Positions 1-7,142 of a stretch of DNA of 64,000 nucleotides are shown one piece after another. The translations under genes and the position numbers were made by a program. A model generated the notes under the pieces. That model did no database searches and was not told the DNA's origin. It saw nothing but the letters and a program-made list of their open reading frames with translations. Origin of the DNA: an uncultured Clostridia bacterium (GTDB lineage: Bacteria; Bacillota; Clostridia; Oscillospirales; Acutalibacteraceae); NCBI GenBank assembly GCA_947623505.1, contig CANQGT010000009.1, positions 1-64,000 on the forward strand. The letters run 5' to 3'. Position 1 is the stretch's first letter; every line of letters starts with the position of its first letter.

Positions 1-30
1 GCTCTCTTTCTTATCCCCAAAATACGACAA

Positions 31-62
31 AACCCCTGCTTTTACCTAATCTAAACAGGGGT
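31..62 (-). terminator. Probable terminator of the tmRNA transcript
   Basis: An 8-bp inverted repeat (AACCCCTG at 31-38, CAGGGGTT at 55-62) lies downstream of the tmRNA 3' end. Read on the minus strand it is followed by TTTTGTCG. A second perfect hairpin with 13-bp arms and a 3-nt loop lies at 78-106, between the tmRNA CCA end and this stem, but has no T-run. Either could end transcription; the outer one fits a Rho-independent terminator better. Confidence 0.5.
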
Positions 63-115
63 TCTTTGACAGACTGATGAGCCGGTTATCAATGATAACC
101 GGCTCACATTCTATA

Positions 116-466
116 TGGTGGAGATGGCGGCAATCGAAGCCGCGTCCTGAAATCCATCCTCAAGGCTTTCTACATGCTTAGTCTGTTATTTTAGATTCCC
201 CTCGCGAAACGGCGGCAGACAGCCCTTTCGTTACGGTAGGCCCTGATACCTGACGAAAGCCGGACCGAGCTTTCGTTCATGTTCGCCACTGAGTCGACGC
301 CCTGTTCCGCGCCGTGGCGCTCGCGGACAGAACGAAGGCCGCGATTAAGCAGCCAAAGCTACTGATTTATTGTTGTCAGTTAATTTTAAGTGCTGATTTT
401 AAAGCGGTTCAGCCCCGCTGCATGCTTACCGAGATTCCAAATCCCAGTCGAAATCCTTTCATCCCC
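116..466 (-). ncRNA. ssrA: Transfer-messenger RNA (tmRNA)
   Basis: tmRNA rescues stalled ribosomes by entering the A site as an alanyl-tRNA mimic and then encoding a degradation tag. Read on the minus strand it starts GGGGATG at 466 and ends CATCTCC-ACCA at 116; these two pair as the acceptor stem. The T arm with a TTCGATT loop is at about 125-147. A pseudoknot (AGCGG/CCGCT with GCTGA/TCAGC) precedes the tag frame. Eleven bases after the pseudoknot the frame reads TDNNKSVALAA followed by TAA, with the usual ALAA ending. The 351-nt length is normal for the one-piece form. The 5' end lies 9 nt after the smpB stop, so the RNA and its protein partner are adjacent. The resume codon reads ACT rather than a GCN codon. 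Confidence 0.95.
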
Positions 467-475
467 TTATATTAT

Positions 476-934
476 TCAGCGCTCCTTTACGGCGCGCTCA
501 ATGGCTCTTTCGGCGTCTCTTTTCGCGGCGACCTCGCGCTTATCGTGCAGTTTTTTGCCCTTGCAAAGCCCGATCTCAAGCTTTGCCCTGCCGCTTTTTA
601 TATAAAGCTGCAACGGCACTATGCTAAGCCCTTTCTGTCGGCTCTCGCCGAAAAGCTTCATTATCTCGCGCTTATGGAGCAAGAGGCGCTTTTTTCTCAT
701 CGGGTCGCGGTTGAAAATATTGCCCTGTTCATAGGGTGAAATGTGCATACCTATCGCAAACATCTCGCCGTCGTCCACGCTGCAAAAGGAATCTTTCAGA
801 TTCACCCGCGAAGCGCGGACGGATTTGATTTCCGTGCCGTAAAGCTCTATCCCCGCCTCGTAAGTTTCCAAAACAAAATAGTCGTGATAAGCTTTTTTAT
901 TTCTTGCGACGATTTGAACGTCATCGTTTTTCAA
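476..934 (-). CDS. smpB: SsrA-binding protein SmpB
   Basis: SmpB binds the tRNA-like domain of tmRNA and delivers it to stalled ribosomes. The protein shows the family features: an N-terminal VARNKKAYHDY segment, the GTEIKSVR strand with NLKDSF, the HISPYEQGN motif, and a basic tail (KKLHDKREVAAKRD) that threads into the empty mRNA channel. I place the start at a TTG at 934, giving 152 aa beginning MKNDDVQIVARN, because GAGGTG lies 6 nt upstream. A GTG at 943 is also in frame but would overlap that ribosome-binding site. The gene sits between recR and ssrA, so both parts of the trans-translation system are made from one locus. Confidence 0.96.
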   Translation of the reverse strand: MKNDDVQIVARNKKAYHDYFVLETYEAGIELYGTEIKSVRASRVNLKDSFCSVDDGEMFAIGMHISPYEQGNIFNRDPMRKKRLLLHKREIMKLFGESRQKGLSIVPLQLYIKSGRAKLEIGLCKGKKLHDKREVAAKRDAERAIERAVKER

Positions 935-967
935 GCCGATCACCTCACAATCGGATATTCCGATAAA

Positions 968-1567
968 TCATATCAAACTTCTGCCCTCTATCGCCCTTGA
1001 AAGAGTGACCTCATCCGCGTATTCAAGGTCCGCTCCGACGGGAACGCCGTAAGCAAGCCTTGAAACGGTTATACCCATGGGCTTCAGCAGCTTGCTGATA
1101 TACATGGCCGTCGCCTCGCCCTCAACGGTGGGATTTGTGGCCATAATTACCTCCTCAACCGTGCCGTCGCCAAGGCGCGCAAGCAGTTCCTTTATTCTTA
1201 TCTGATCAGGCCCGATATTATCCATCGGCGAAATCGCACCGTGCAAAACGTGGTAAGTTCCCTTATATTCGTGCGTGCGCTCTATCGCCGCCACGTCACG
1301 CGGATCCTCAACAACGCAGATAACGCTCCTATCCCTGCCGTCGCTCTTGCATATGGGGCAAAGCTCATCGTCCGCCAAATCGCAGCATATTCTGCACTGC
1401 TTTATCTTTTCGTGCGCCTCGGTAATGGCGTTCGCAAAAGCCTCGGCCTCCTCCTTGCTCAGCCCAAGCACATAAAACGCCATACGCTGAGCAGTCTTGT
1501 GACCTATACCCTGCATTTTTTCAAACTGATCTATCAAATTCTGAAGCGGAGCCAAATTATATGCCAT
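968..1567 (-). CDS. recR: Recombination mediator RecR
   Basis: RecR works with RecF and RecO to load RecA on gapped DNA during recombinational repair. The 199-aa length is typical. An N-terminal helix-hairpin-helix ([18 protein letters not shown], about 18-35) is followed by a four-cysteine zinc motif (C58, C61, C70, C73) and a TOPRIM domain from about 81 ([15 protein letters not shown], later [13 protein letters not shown]). The C-terminal signature [21 protein letters not shown] is present. GAGG stands ahead of the ATG. The order dnaX-ybaB-recR in transcription is the classical Firmicute arrangement, and the genes are closely spaced, which supports one operon. Confidence 0.97.
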   Translation of the reverse strand: MAYNLAPLQNLIDQFEKMQGIGHKTAQRMAFYVLGLSKEEAEAFANAITEAHEKIKQCRICCDLADDELCPICKSDGRDRSVICVVEDPRDVAAIERTHEYKGTYHVLHGAISPMDNIGPDQIRIKELLARLGDGTVEEVIMATNPTVEGEATAMYISKLLKPMGITVSRLAYGVPVGADLEYADEVTLSRAIEGRSLI

Positions 1568-1605
1568 TGCTTTTCCTCTGTTATAAACTCTTTTTTAAGC
1601 GGTTT

Positions 1606-1950
1606 TTACAGTCCCGGTATATTGAGTCCGCCGGTTACCGATTGCAGTTCTCTTTCAGATTCCTCTTCAATCTGCCGCATCGCCTCGTTGAGAGCGGCAA
1701 CGAGCATATCCTCAAGCATTTCAACGTCCTCGGGATCCACGACCTCGGGATTTATACCGATGGCTTTTATCTCGTGCTTGCCCGTTACGGTGACCTCGAC
1801 CATACCGCCGCCGGAGGAAACGACATATTCCTTATCGGCAAGCTCTGCCTGCTTTTTTTCGATATTTTCCTGCATTTTCTGCGCCTGGCGGAGCATATTC
1901 TGCATATTCTGCGGCCCGCCGCCCATTCCCTGCGGAAGTCTTGCTTTCAT
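1606..1950 (-). CDS. ybaB: YbaB/EbfC family nucleoid-associated protein
   Basis: YbaB/EbfC proteins are small dimeric DNA-binding proteins encoded between dnaX and recR in many bacteria; their exact job is unsettled. This copy has 114 aa with a Met/Gln/Gly-rich start, a long charged helix (LRQAQKMQENIEKKQAEL, about 23-40), and the core strands VEVTVTGKHEIKAIGINPEVV followed by an acidic helix (DPEDVEMLEDMLVAALNEAM). AAAGGAG precedes the ATG. It is 25 bp after the dnaX stop and 38 bp ahead of recR, so it is almost certainly cotranscribed with both. Confidence 0.95.
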   Translation of the reverse strand: MKARLPQGMGGGPQNMQNMLRQAQKMQENIEKKQAELADKEYVVSSGGGMVEVTVTGKHEIKAIGINPEVVDPEDVEMLEDMLVAALNEAMRQIEEESERELQSVTGGLNIPGL

Positions 1951-1975
1951 AGATTTTTCTCCTTTATTTTAAAAA

Positions 1976-3631
1976 TTATTCAACCTTTATATTCAAATTT
2001 CCGGCGGAGGCCTTCGCGATAAATTCCTCAAGCGGATCCTTTTTCGCGACCGTACCGTCTTTTTTCGCGAACAGCCCGAGCTTGAACTGCCTGCCCGTCA
2101 ACTCAAAAAGCGCCTGCTTCAAAGCCTTTGAATGATCGGAAATCCTTATAAAATCACGCAATGAGGGATTTTGGCTGTCCAGCAAAAAGAAATCGCCTTT
2201 TATAAATCCTCTCGCTCCGTCCAAAAATCCATAAAGCATCAGGTCGGATTTGAAGAGTATATCCATAAGCTCCGACCACTGCTCAAACTCGCGCATCTGC
2301 TGATTTTGCTCCGAATTTTCATTATTTTGCGCTCCGTCCGCCACTTTTCGGGGCGCGAGCTCCGCCTTTTCCTCTTTTTTCTCTTCTATAGCGGGCTTTT
2401 CTTCGCCGCCTGCCGTCTCCCGCTCGTTTATAACCGGTTTTTCGCTTTCATCCGACTGCGGTTTTTCGCTTTTTTCGGGCAACGCTCCGTTTCTTATCGC
2501 GCGTTCGAGAGCCTCTATCCTGTCGAGCAAAGCATCGTTTGAAACGTCCAGCTTAGGATTGCAGAGCTTTATAAAGCTCATTTCCATTTCTATCCTTGAA
2601 TTTGCCCCGCCCTTTATAACCGTAAGCGTATTTTGGAAAAGATCAAGCGCAAAAATTATCTTCGCGAGAGTGAATTTTTTCGCGCTTTCCCGTATCGTTT
2701 CAAATTCATCGTCCGTGCAGATGATAAGCCCGCGCGATTTTTCAACGGTTTTTACAATAAGAAAATTTCTGAAATGATTTATCATTTCAACGCAGAGGCG
2801 CTCCATATCATAACTGTTGGCATGCAGGCGGCTTATCGTTTCAAGCGCCGCGGCGCCGTCCTGATCGCAAACGGCGTTTGAGAGTTCATACAGCGACTCC
2901 CTGCCGGCAATACCGGCTATCTCCGAAACAAGCTTTGAATCGACGCGGCCGTTCCTGCCGGCGCACTGATCGAGTATCGAAAGCGCGTCTCGCAAAGCTC
3001 CGTCCGCTATTCTTGAAATCAGTATCGCGGCGTCGTCGTCAAGCTCTATGCCTTCATAGCCAGCCACCTGCTTTAACCTTACGGCCATCGTCTCCGGCTG
3101 TATCCGCTTAAAATCAAAGCGCTGGCAGCGTGAAAGTATAGTGGCGGGAAGCTTATGCACCTCGGTTGTGGCAAGAATGAATATAACGTGGGCGGGCGGC
3201 TCCTCAAGCGTTTTCAGCAAAGCGTTAAACGCCTCCGTTGAGAGCATATGCACCTCGTCGATTATATAAACGCGGTATTTGCAGCGCGACGGCGTGTAAT
3301 TTGCCTCGTCTCTCAAATCGCGGATATTATCAACGCCGTTGTTTGAGGCGGCGTCTATCTCTATAACGTCATAGATAGCGCCGGAATCAAGACCTTTGCA
3401 TATTTCGCATTCGTTGCACGGCTCGCCGTTTTCGCCATGCTCGCAGTTAACAGCCTTTGCGAGTATCTTCGCGCAGGAGGTTTTGCCCGTGCCCCTTGAG
3501 CCGGTGAAAAGATAGGCGTGGGAAATTCTGTTTTCTTTGATCTCGTTTATAAGGGTTGACGTAACGTGATCCTGCCCGTAAACGTCGGAAAATACCTTTG
3601 GACGATATTTTCTGTATAACACCTGATACAA
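1976..3631 (-). CDS. dnaX: DNA polymerase III subunit gamma/tau
   Basis: DnaX is the ATPase core of the clamp loader that places the sliding clamp on primed DNA and ties the polymerase to the helicase. I start it at a TTG at 3631 (MYQVLYRKYRPKVFSDVYGQ, 551 aa) because GGAAG lies 8 nt upstream and family homology begins here. The open frame continues upstream to 3763, but that part is SRP RNA. Walker A is GSRGTGKT (44-51), zinc ligands are C63, C72, C75 and C78, Walker B is DEVH (125-128), and the arginine-finger SRC motif follows. After about residue 370 comes a low-complexity Glu/Lys-rich linker and a tau-like C-terminal domain. No A-rich slippage site for a gamma form stands out. Confidence 0.96.
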   Translation of the reverse strand: MYQVLYRKYRPKVFSDVYGQDHVTSTLINEIKENRISHAYLFTGSRGTGKTSCAKILAKAVNCEHGENGEPCNECEICKGLDSGAIYDVIEIDAASNNGVDNIRDLRDEANYTPSRCKYRVYIIDEVHMLSTEAFNALLKTLEEPPAHVIFILATTEVHKLPATILSRCQRFDFKRIQPETMAVRLKQVAGYEGIELDDDAAILISRIADGALRDALSILDQCAGRNGRVDSKLVSEIAGIAGRESLYELSNAVCDQDGAAALETISRLHANSYDMERLCVEMINHFRNFLIVKTVEKSRGLIICTDDEFETIRESAKKFTLAKIIFALDLFQNTLTVIKGGANSRIEMEMSFIKLCNPKLDVSNDALLDRIEALERAIRNGALPEKSEKPQSDESEKPVINERETAGGEEKPAIEEKKEEKAELAPRKVADGAQNNENSEQNQQMREFEQWSELMDILFKSDLMLYGFLDGARGFIKGDFFLLDSQNPSLRDFIRISDHSKALKQALFELTGRQFKLGLFAKKDGTVAKKDPLEEFIAKASAGNLNIKVE

Positions 3632-3671
3632 GTTTCCCACTTCCTTTAATTCGCCTTTAACAAAAAAGCCC

Positions 3672-3800
3672 GCATTCTTAACGTAACGTACAGACTTGTC
3701 TGCGGCGCACAGAATAATCCACTTATTGCTGCTCGGTTCCCCGCCTGACAAGGTTCGTAGCATCCCGTCGCACAGGGCCCATACGCTACGTTAAGAATGC
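3672..3800 (-). ncRNA. ffs: Signal recognition particle RNA, short bacterial type
   Basis: SRP RNA forms the targeting particle with Ffh. Read on the minus strand the two ends form a long closing helix (14 nt at 3787-3800 pairing with 3672-3685). The apical domain IV signature, GTCAGG...GGGGAACCGAGCAGC, occupies 3728-3749 and contains the internal loops that bind Ffh. A G/C stretch followed by six T at the 3' end (3663-3671) should terminate the transcript. The location directly upstream of dnaX is common for this RNA. At about 130 nt it seems to lack the Alu domain of the long Bacillus-type SRP RNA. The 5' end could extend to about 3809, where the promoter predicts initiation. Confidence 0.92.
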
Positions 3801-3816
3801 AAGCCTACTGAGTTTT

Positions 3817-3845
3817 ATTATAAACTATTATTCTTCCGAAATCAA
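3817..3845 (-). promoter_or_regulatory. SigA-type promoter of the SRP RNA
   Basis: On the minus strand a -35 TTGATT (3840-3845) and a -10 TATAAT (3817-3822) are separated by 17 bp. Initiation is expected near 3810, just ahead of the SRP RNA. The -35 lies inside the 3' end of the neighbouring flavin-reductase-like gene. Confidence 0.7.
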
Positions 3846-4331
3846 TACTTTTTCTATCTCTCCGAAATAGATATAATGAAAATCTTTGTCGGAGTACCAT
3901 TTTTCGGATATTTTCTTATCGATAAAGCCGCTTTCGTCAAGAAACAGTTTTGCTCTTTTTTTGCAGATGAGCACCAACTTTGCCTGCGCGAAATACGGCG
4001 CTTTACAGTCATATACGGGAGTGAGCCCCGTTTCCTTTATCTTATCGACATCTCTGCCGCTTTTTGAGCCGCAGAACGAAAGCGTTTTTCTGTATTCATC
4101 CCCGAAAAAGCAGAGAGAAAAATAATCTTCACGGTCGATAAGCGTTTTGGTATATCTGCTTTCGCGCACATAAACGGTTGCGGTATCGGCGCCCCAAAGC
4201 TCGCCGACTCCGCCCCACGAAACCGTCATCGGATTGCAGCCGTCTCCGTCCTTGGCGGTGAGCAGCGCCCAATCGTCGGATATGAGCTTAATGAAATTTT
4301 CCTTTACGTCTCTGATATTTACTTCTTTCAT
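3828..4331 (-). CDS. Flavin reductase-like (FMN-binding split barrel) protein
   Basis: The 167-aa product resembles flavin reductase domain proteins, which bind FMN in a split beta-barrel and pass electrons from NAD(P)H or act as small redox proteins. Supporting segments are NPMTVSWGGVGELWG (about 35-48), the VYVRESRYTKTLIDR stretch, SLCFFGDEYRKTLSFCGSKSGRD, and a late FGEIEKVLI strand. I start at the ATG at 4331 (MKEVNIRD) because AGAGGTG lies 6 nt upstream; a GTG three codons earlier falls inside that site. The true substrate cannot be read from sequence. It follows the DUF2207 gene by 46 bp and could be read from the same transcript. Confidence 0.8.
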   Translation of the reverse strand: MKEVNIRDVKENFIKLISDDWALLTAKDGDGCNPMTVSWGGVGELWGADTATVYVRESRYTKTLIDREDYFSLCFFGDEYRKTLSFCGSKSGRDVDKIKETGLTPVYDCKAPYFAQAKLVLICKKRAKLFLDESGFIDKKISEKWYSDKDFHYIYFGEIEKVLISEE

Positions 4332-4377
4332 AAACAGCACCTCTCGTTAAATTTATTTCGGTTTTGCCCGTCGAATA

Positions 4378-6135
4378 TCACCAGCGTCCGCCTCCGCCGC
4401 CGCCGAAGCCGCCGCCGGAAAATCCTCCGCCCGAGAAACCTCCCCCTCCGGAAACTCCGCCTCCGGAAAATGAACCGCCGGAATCCTGATGCGGTTGTGA
4501 AGTCATGGACACTGCCGCCGTTCTGAGCATATTGTTTAAAAATACCGCGCAAGTTATGTTGCCGAAATCGGCGCCCGTTGACGAATACCACCCCGGAGGC
4601 TGCGTGGCGATGCCCTCGAAATTCTCAGTCCAGGCATCCGACACGCCGAGAACATAGGCGTAGGGAAGAATATCGTAATAATATTCGGGATTTTCATAAA
4701 CGAGCTTTTCAAGACGCTCTTTTTCGGCTTTTTCAAGAAATATCTTAAAGCCGTTTATTTTTTGCAATATCTCGTGCCCCTTATCGGTTCTCTGCCTGAT
4801 GAAAAACGCGAATATAAAGGCGCAAAGGCAAATCAGCGAGCCGATAAGCAAAAAGACATATTTTTCCGTGCCGCCGATGATGCGGCTCGAGATGAAAAAC
4901 GAAACCAAAAGAGCGGCGACTGCCGACGCCCAGCCGAAAAAGCGCATATTGAGGGATTTTTCACCGAAGACCTTGACCTTATTATCCAAGGCGTTTATAT
5001 CCGTCAAAATTCTTTCGACGTATATATAAAATCTGTTTTCCAAATCAGTCTTATAGGTTTTATACTTGGCGCCGTCGCTGAAAAGGCCGTCAAAAAATAT
5101 CCGCTTATATTTGTTGTCGCCATCGTAATCCTTAACGCGCTTTATTATAAAATCGCTCATATTTCCGGATTCCGTTTTGTAATTATCCTGAGTTATCTCA
5201 ACAAAGCCCTCGTTAGCAAGCTCAATAAGAAGCGGGATAACGTCCTCCTGCGAGGCGGCTCCCTTATACCAATATGCCACCTCAAGGCTGCTCATACCCT
5301 CCGGCGGATAAAATTCCACCACATCGACAACTTTTTTATCTCTGCCGAATTTTACCCAAAAAATTATAACAAGGGCAAGAGCCAAAGCGGGAATAAGCAC
5401 GAGGAGCGAGAGCTTGGCATAGTACGCGGCATAATTGAAATAGAAATAATTATCCGGCAGCTCAAGCCTTACGGTGAGGCCCTGATAAGGCGAAAGTTCC
5501 TTTGTAAGCCGGCCGCTTATCCGATTGCCGTTTACCGAATATTCTATATCCTCAGTGCCGGCCTCCCCGTATCTTCCGGCGGAAAAGCCGAGCTTCTTTT
5601 CGTCAAATTCCTTAGGCATATTCACGGTAAACGCGACGTTATCGATATAAGTGCTCCACTCCGTCCCTATTATGTTGTAATAAAGCTCGTCAAAGCCCTC
5701 TCCCGTATCCTTTCCGATAACGTAATTATATGAAATCGTGTAATCCCTGCTGCCGGAAACGGTTTTGTTTTCGTCGCCTATACGGATAACACATTTCCCG
5801 TCACGGGTAGAAACGTCGGCAACCTCGCTCACCGCAATGTCGCGCACGTGCGCGTTCATTCTTGCCGACGTGCCGTCTTCCCTTTCAATATATCCTGAAA
5901 ACGGTATACTTCTGAAAATGCCGTGGCTCGGCACGTTGAAATATACGGAAATTTTCTCTTTTACGGCAAGCGTATTGTCTTCACCCACATCTATGCTTAC
6001 GTTGTAATCGGTTATATAATAAGAATAGTCGCCGTGTTTAACGGAAGTTTCTTCACTGCCGAAGGCGATTTCGCAAAACGAGAGAACGATGATAAGAACA
6101 GCCGAAAACAAAGCGGCTTTTTTAAGCGATTTCAT
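4378..6135 (-). CDS. DUF2207 family membrane protein with Gly-rich tail
   Basis: This 585-aa protein has a signal peptide or anchor (about 5-27), a large extracytoplasmic beta-rich domain (about 35-235), a membrane segment (LLVLIPALALALVIIFWV, about 247-264), a cytoplasmic part, two more membrane segments around 405-450, and a C-terminal tail of Ser/Gly repeats (SGGG, FSGG) from about 550. This is the DUF2207/YciQ architecture; its function is unknown. The ATG overlaps the lemA stop as TGATG, so the two are translationally coupled. LemA plus DUF2207 is a recurrent pair in bacteria, suggesting a joint envelope function. The frame starting at a TTG one codon earlier is less likely. Confidence 0.9.
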   Translation of the reverse strand: MKSLKKAALFSAVLIIVLSFCEIAFGSEETSVKHGDYSYYITDYNVSIDVGEDNTLAVKEKISVYFNVPSHGIFRSIPFSGYIEREDGTSARMNAHVRDIAVSEVADVSTRDGKCVIRIGDENKTVSGSRDYTISYNYVIGKDTGEGFDELYYNIIGTEWSTYIDNVAFTVNMPKEFDEKKLGFSAGRYGEAGTEDIEYSVNGNRISGRLTKELSPYQGLTVRLELPDNYFYFNYAAYYAKLSLLVLIPALALALVIIFWVKFGRDKKVVDVVEFYPPEGMSSLEVAYWYKGAASQEDVIPLLIELANEGFVEITQDNYKTESGNMSDFIIKRVKDYDGDNKYKRIFFDGLFSDGAKYKTYKTDLENRFYIYVERILTDINALDNKVKVFGEKSLNMRFFGWASAVAALLVSFFISSRIIGGTEKYVFLLIGSLICLCAFIFAFFIRQRTDKGHEILQKINGFKIFLEKAEKERLEKLVYENPEYYYDILPYAYVLGVSDAWTENFEGIATQPPGWYSSTGADFGNITCAVFLNNMLRTAAVSMTSQPHQDSGGSFSGGGVSGGGGFSGGGFSGGGFGGGGGGRW

Positions 6136-6713
6136 CAAAATTCCACCTTAACGGCCTGCCTCTCGGCGGCATCGTCCACAACAAACATTTGCTTTCTTGC
6201 GAATTTAAACATTGAGGCGATTATACTTGAGGGGAACATTTCCACCTTGTTGTTGTATGTCTTAACAACGGCGTTGTAAAACTTCCTTGCGTTTGCTATA
6301 TCCTCCTCGGTTTTCTGAAGTTGACCGTTTAGATTCAGAAAATTCTCGTTCGCCTTTAAATCGGGATACCTCTCCGCCAAAGCGTTTATCGCGGCAAGAC
6401 CTCTCGAAAGCTCGGCGTTCGCCTCAAGCTTTTCCTCATCGGAAAGAGCCTGATAACCGCCGTTTCTCGCGGCTATGACTTTTTCGAGCGTTTCCGCCTC
6501 GTGCTTCGCATAGCCCTTAACGGACGCAACGATATTCGGAATAAGATCCCAACGCTTTTTCAGGTAAACGTCCATTGTTGAAAAGGCTTCCTCCACCGCG
6601 TTTCTGTTTTTTACAAGCGAATTGTAGGTTGAACCGATATAGACAGCCAAAATAATCACAACCGCGACAATTACAATTACGATAACAGCCGTTACGGCTC
6701 CGTTTGATAACAT
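6135..6713 (-). CDS. lemA: LemA family protein
   Basis: LemA proteins are membrane-anchored helical-bundle proteins found beside DUF2207 or M48-type genes; the role is not settled. The 192-aa product has one N-terminal membrane segment (VTAVIVIVIVAVVIILAVY, about 7-25), then the family core: YNSLVKNRNAVEEAFSTMDV, LKKRWDLIPNIVASVKGYAKHE, a long helix with RGLAAINALAERYPDLKANENF, and ARKFYNAVVKTYNNKVEMFPSSI. GAGG precedes the ATG and a good promoter lies at 6769-6797. It is the first gene of a two- or three-gene unit with the DUF2207 protein. Confidence 0.95.
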   Translation of the reverse strand: MLSNGAVTAVIVIVIVAVVIILAVYIGSTYNSLVKNRNAVEEAFSTMDVYLKKRWDLIPNIVASVKGYAKHEAETLEKVIAARNGGYQALSDEEKLEANAELSRGLAAINALAERYPDLKANENFLNLNGQLQKTEEDIANARKFYNAVVKTYNNKVEMFPSSIIASMFKFARKQMFVVDDAAERQAVKVEF

Positions 6714-6768
6714 AATGCTCTTCCTCTCATTTCTCTTAATTTTATTTTACTTAATGTTTTACTTTATT

Positions 6769-6797
6769 ATTCTACCACTTGAAAATTAAATAAGCAA
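6769..6797 (-). promoter_or_regulatory. SigA-type promoter of lemA
   Basis: On the minus strand TTGCTT (6792-6797) and TAGAAT (6769-6774) are 17 bp apart, about 55 bp upstream of the lemA start. It sits to the left of the repeat element, so lemA does not need the repeat for transcription. Confidence 0.55.
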
Positions 6798-6805
6798 TAA
6801 TTGTA

Positions 6806-6839
6806 AAGCGGCTTCGGAAAATAATTTCCAAAGCCGCCG
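6806..6839. repeat. 34-bp palindromic direct repeat, left copy
   Basis: A 34-bp sequence identical to 7102-7135, in the same orientation. Each copy is itself an imperfect palindrome (GCGGCTT ... AAGCCGC, with inner GGAAA/TTTCC), so it forms a hairpin in RNA from either strand. The two copies are 296 bp apart and bracket repeat element copy A. Confidence 0.85.
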
Positions 6840-6840
6840 C

Positions 6841-7101
6841 AGCGTGTAGAAAAAAGTCAGGGAAATAGATTTCTACACGCCGGCAGACTTCGAGAAACGG
6901 AACCGAATTCGCCTTTCGGCAATTCGTCGGCGTACATAGGTACGGTAGAGTTGCCGAAAGCCGCTTAAATTCGATATTCAAGCGGCTTTCTTATTGCAGT
7001 AGTTATTAAAAATTATACAGACTGAATTTTTGTAGGTGATACCGATAACGCAAGCATATTTATTTTATCGGCGCGGTTCAGACCGCTTTATCGACAGTCT
7101 G
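6841..7101. repeat. Dispersed intergenic repeat, copy A (fullest copy)
   Basis: This fills most of the 429-bp gap between lemA and the SDR gene. It shares long identical stretches with 47023-47213 and, from 6957 onward, with 58531-58679. Parts, left to right: an inverted repeat GTGTAGAAA/TTTCTACAC (6844-6878), a segment absent from copy B, a hairpin AAGCCGCTT/AAGCGGCTT (about 6959-6987), and a conserved 84-bp core. The core can fold as a three-way junction: outer stem CAGACTG/CAGTCTG (7018-7024 with 7095-7101), stem CCGATAA/TTATCGG (7042-7048 with 7065-7071), and stem GCGGT/ACCGC closed by TCAG (7073-7086). Open frames through it look accidental. Whether it works as RNA or as DNA is not known. 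Confidence 0.85.
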
Positions 7102-7135
7102 AAGCGGCTTCGGAAAATAATTTCCAAAGCCGCCG
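7102..7135. terminator. Hairpin after the uxu genes; 34-bp repeat, right copy
   Basis: This is the second copy of the 34-bp palindrome found at 6806-6839. It lies 8 bp after the stop of the SDR gene, where a transcription terminator is expected. On the minus strand it is followed by TTCAGACT rather than a strong T-run, so termination here is plausible but not strong. Confidence 0.55.
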
Positions 7136-7142
7136 AAATATT

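Noticed and set aside
3632-3763. An N-terminal extension of dnaX by 44 codons
   Set aside because: These codons are mostly SRP RNA sequence and its terminator; family homology starts at the TTG at 3631, which has its own ribosome-binding site.
4762-5733. A 323-codon plus-strand open frame
   Set aside because: It is antisense to the DUF2207 gene, which has clear domain structure and coupling to lemA. Long antisense frames are common here because of codon bias.
6772-6981. A 69-codon minus-strand frame running through repeat copy A
   Set aside because: It lies across the repeat hairpins, has no ribosome-binding site, and is broken in copy B by the 62-bp deletion. It is an accident of the repeat.
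7018-7101. The repeat core as a tRNA or tRNA-like gene
   Set aside because: The fold is a three-way junction with no anticodon arm, T-loop or CCA end; the stems do not have tRNA lengths.
6806-7135. An insertion sequence or transposon gene between the 34-bp repeats
   Set aside because: No transposase-like frame or terminal inverted repeats of IS type are present; the element is non-coding.
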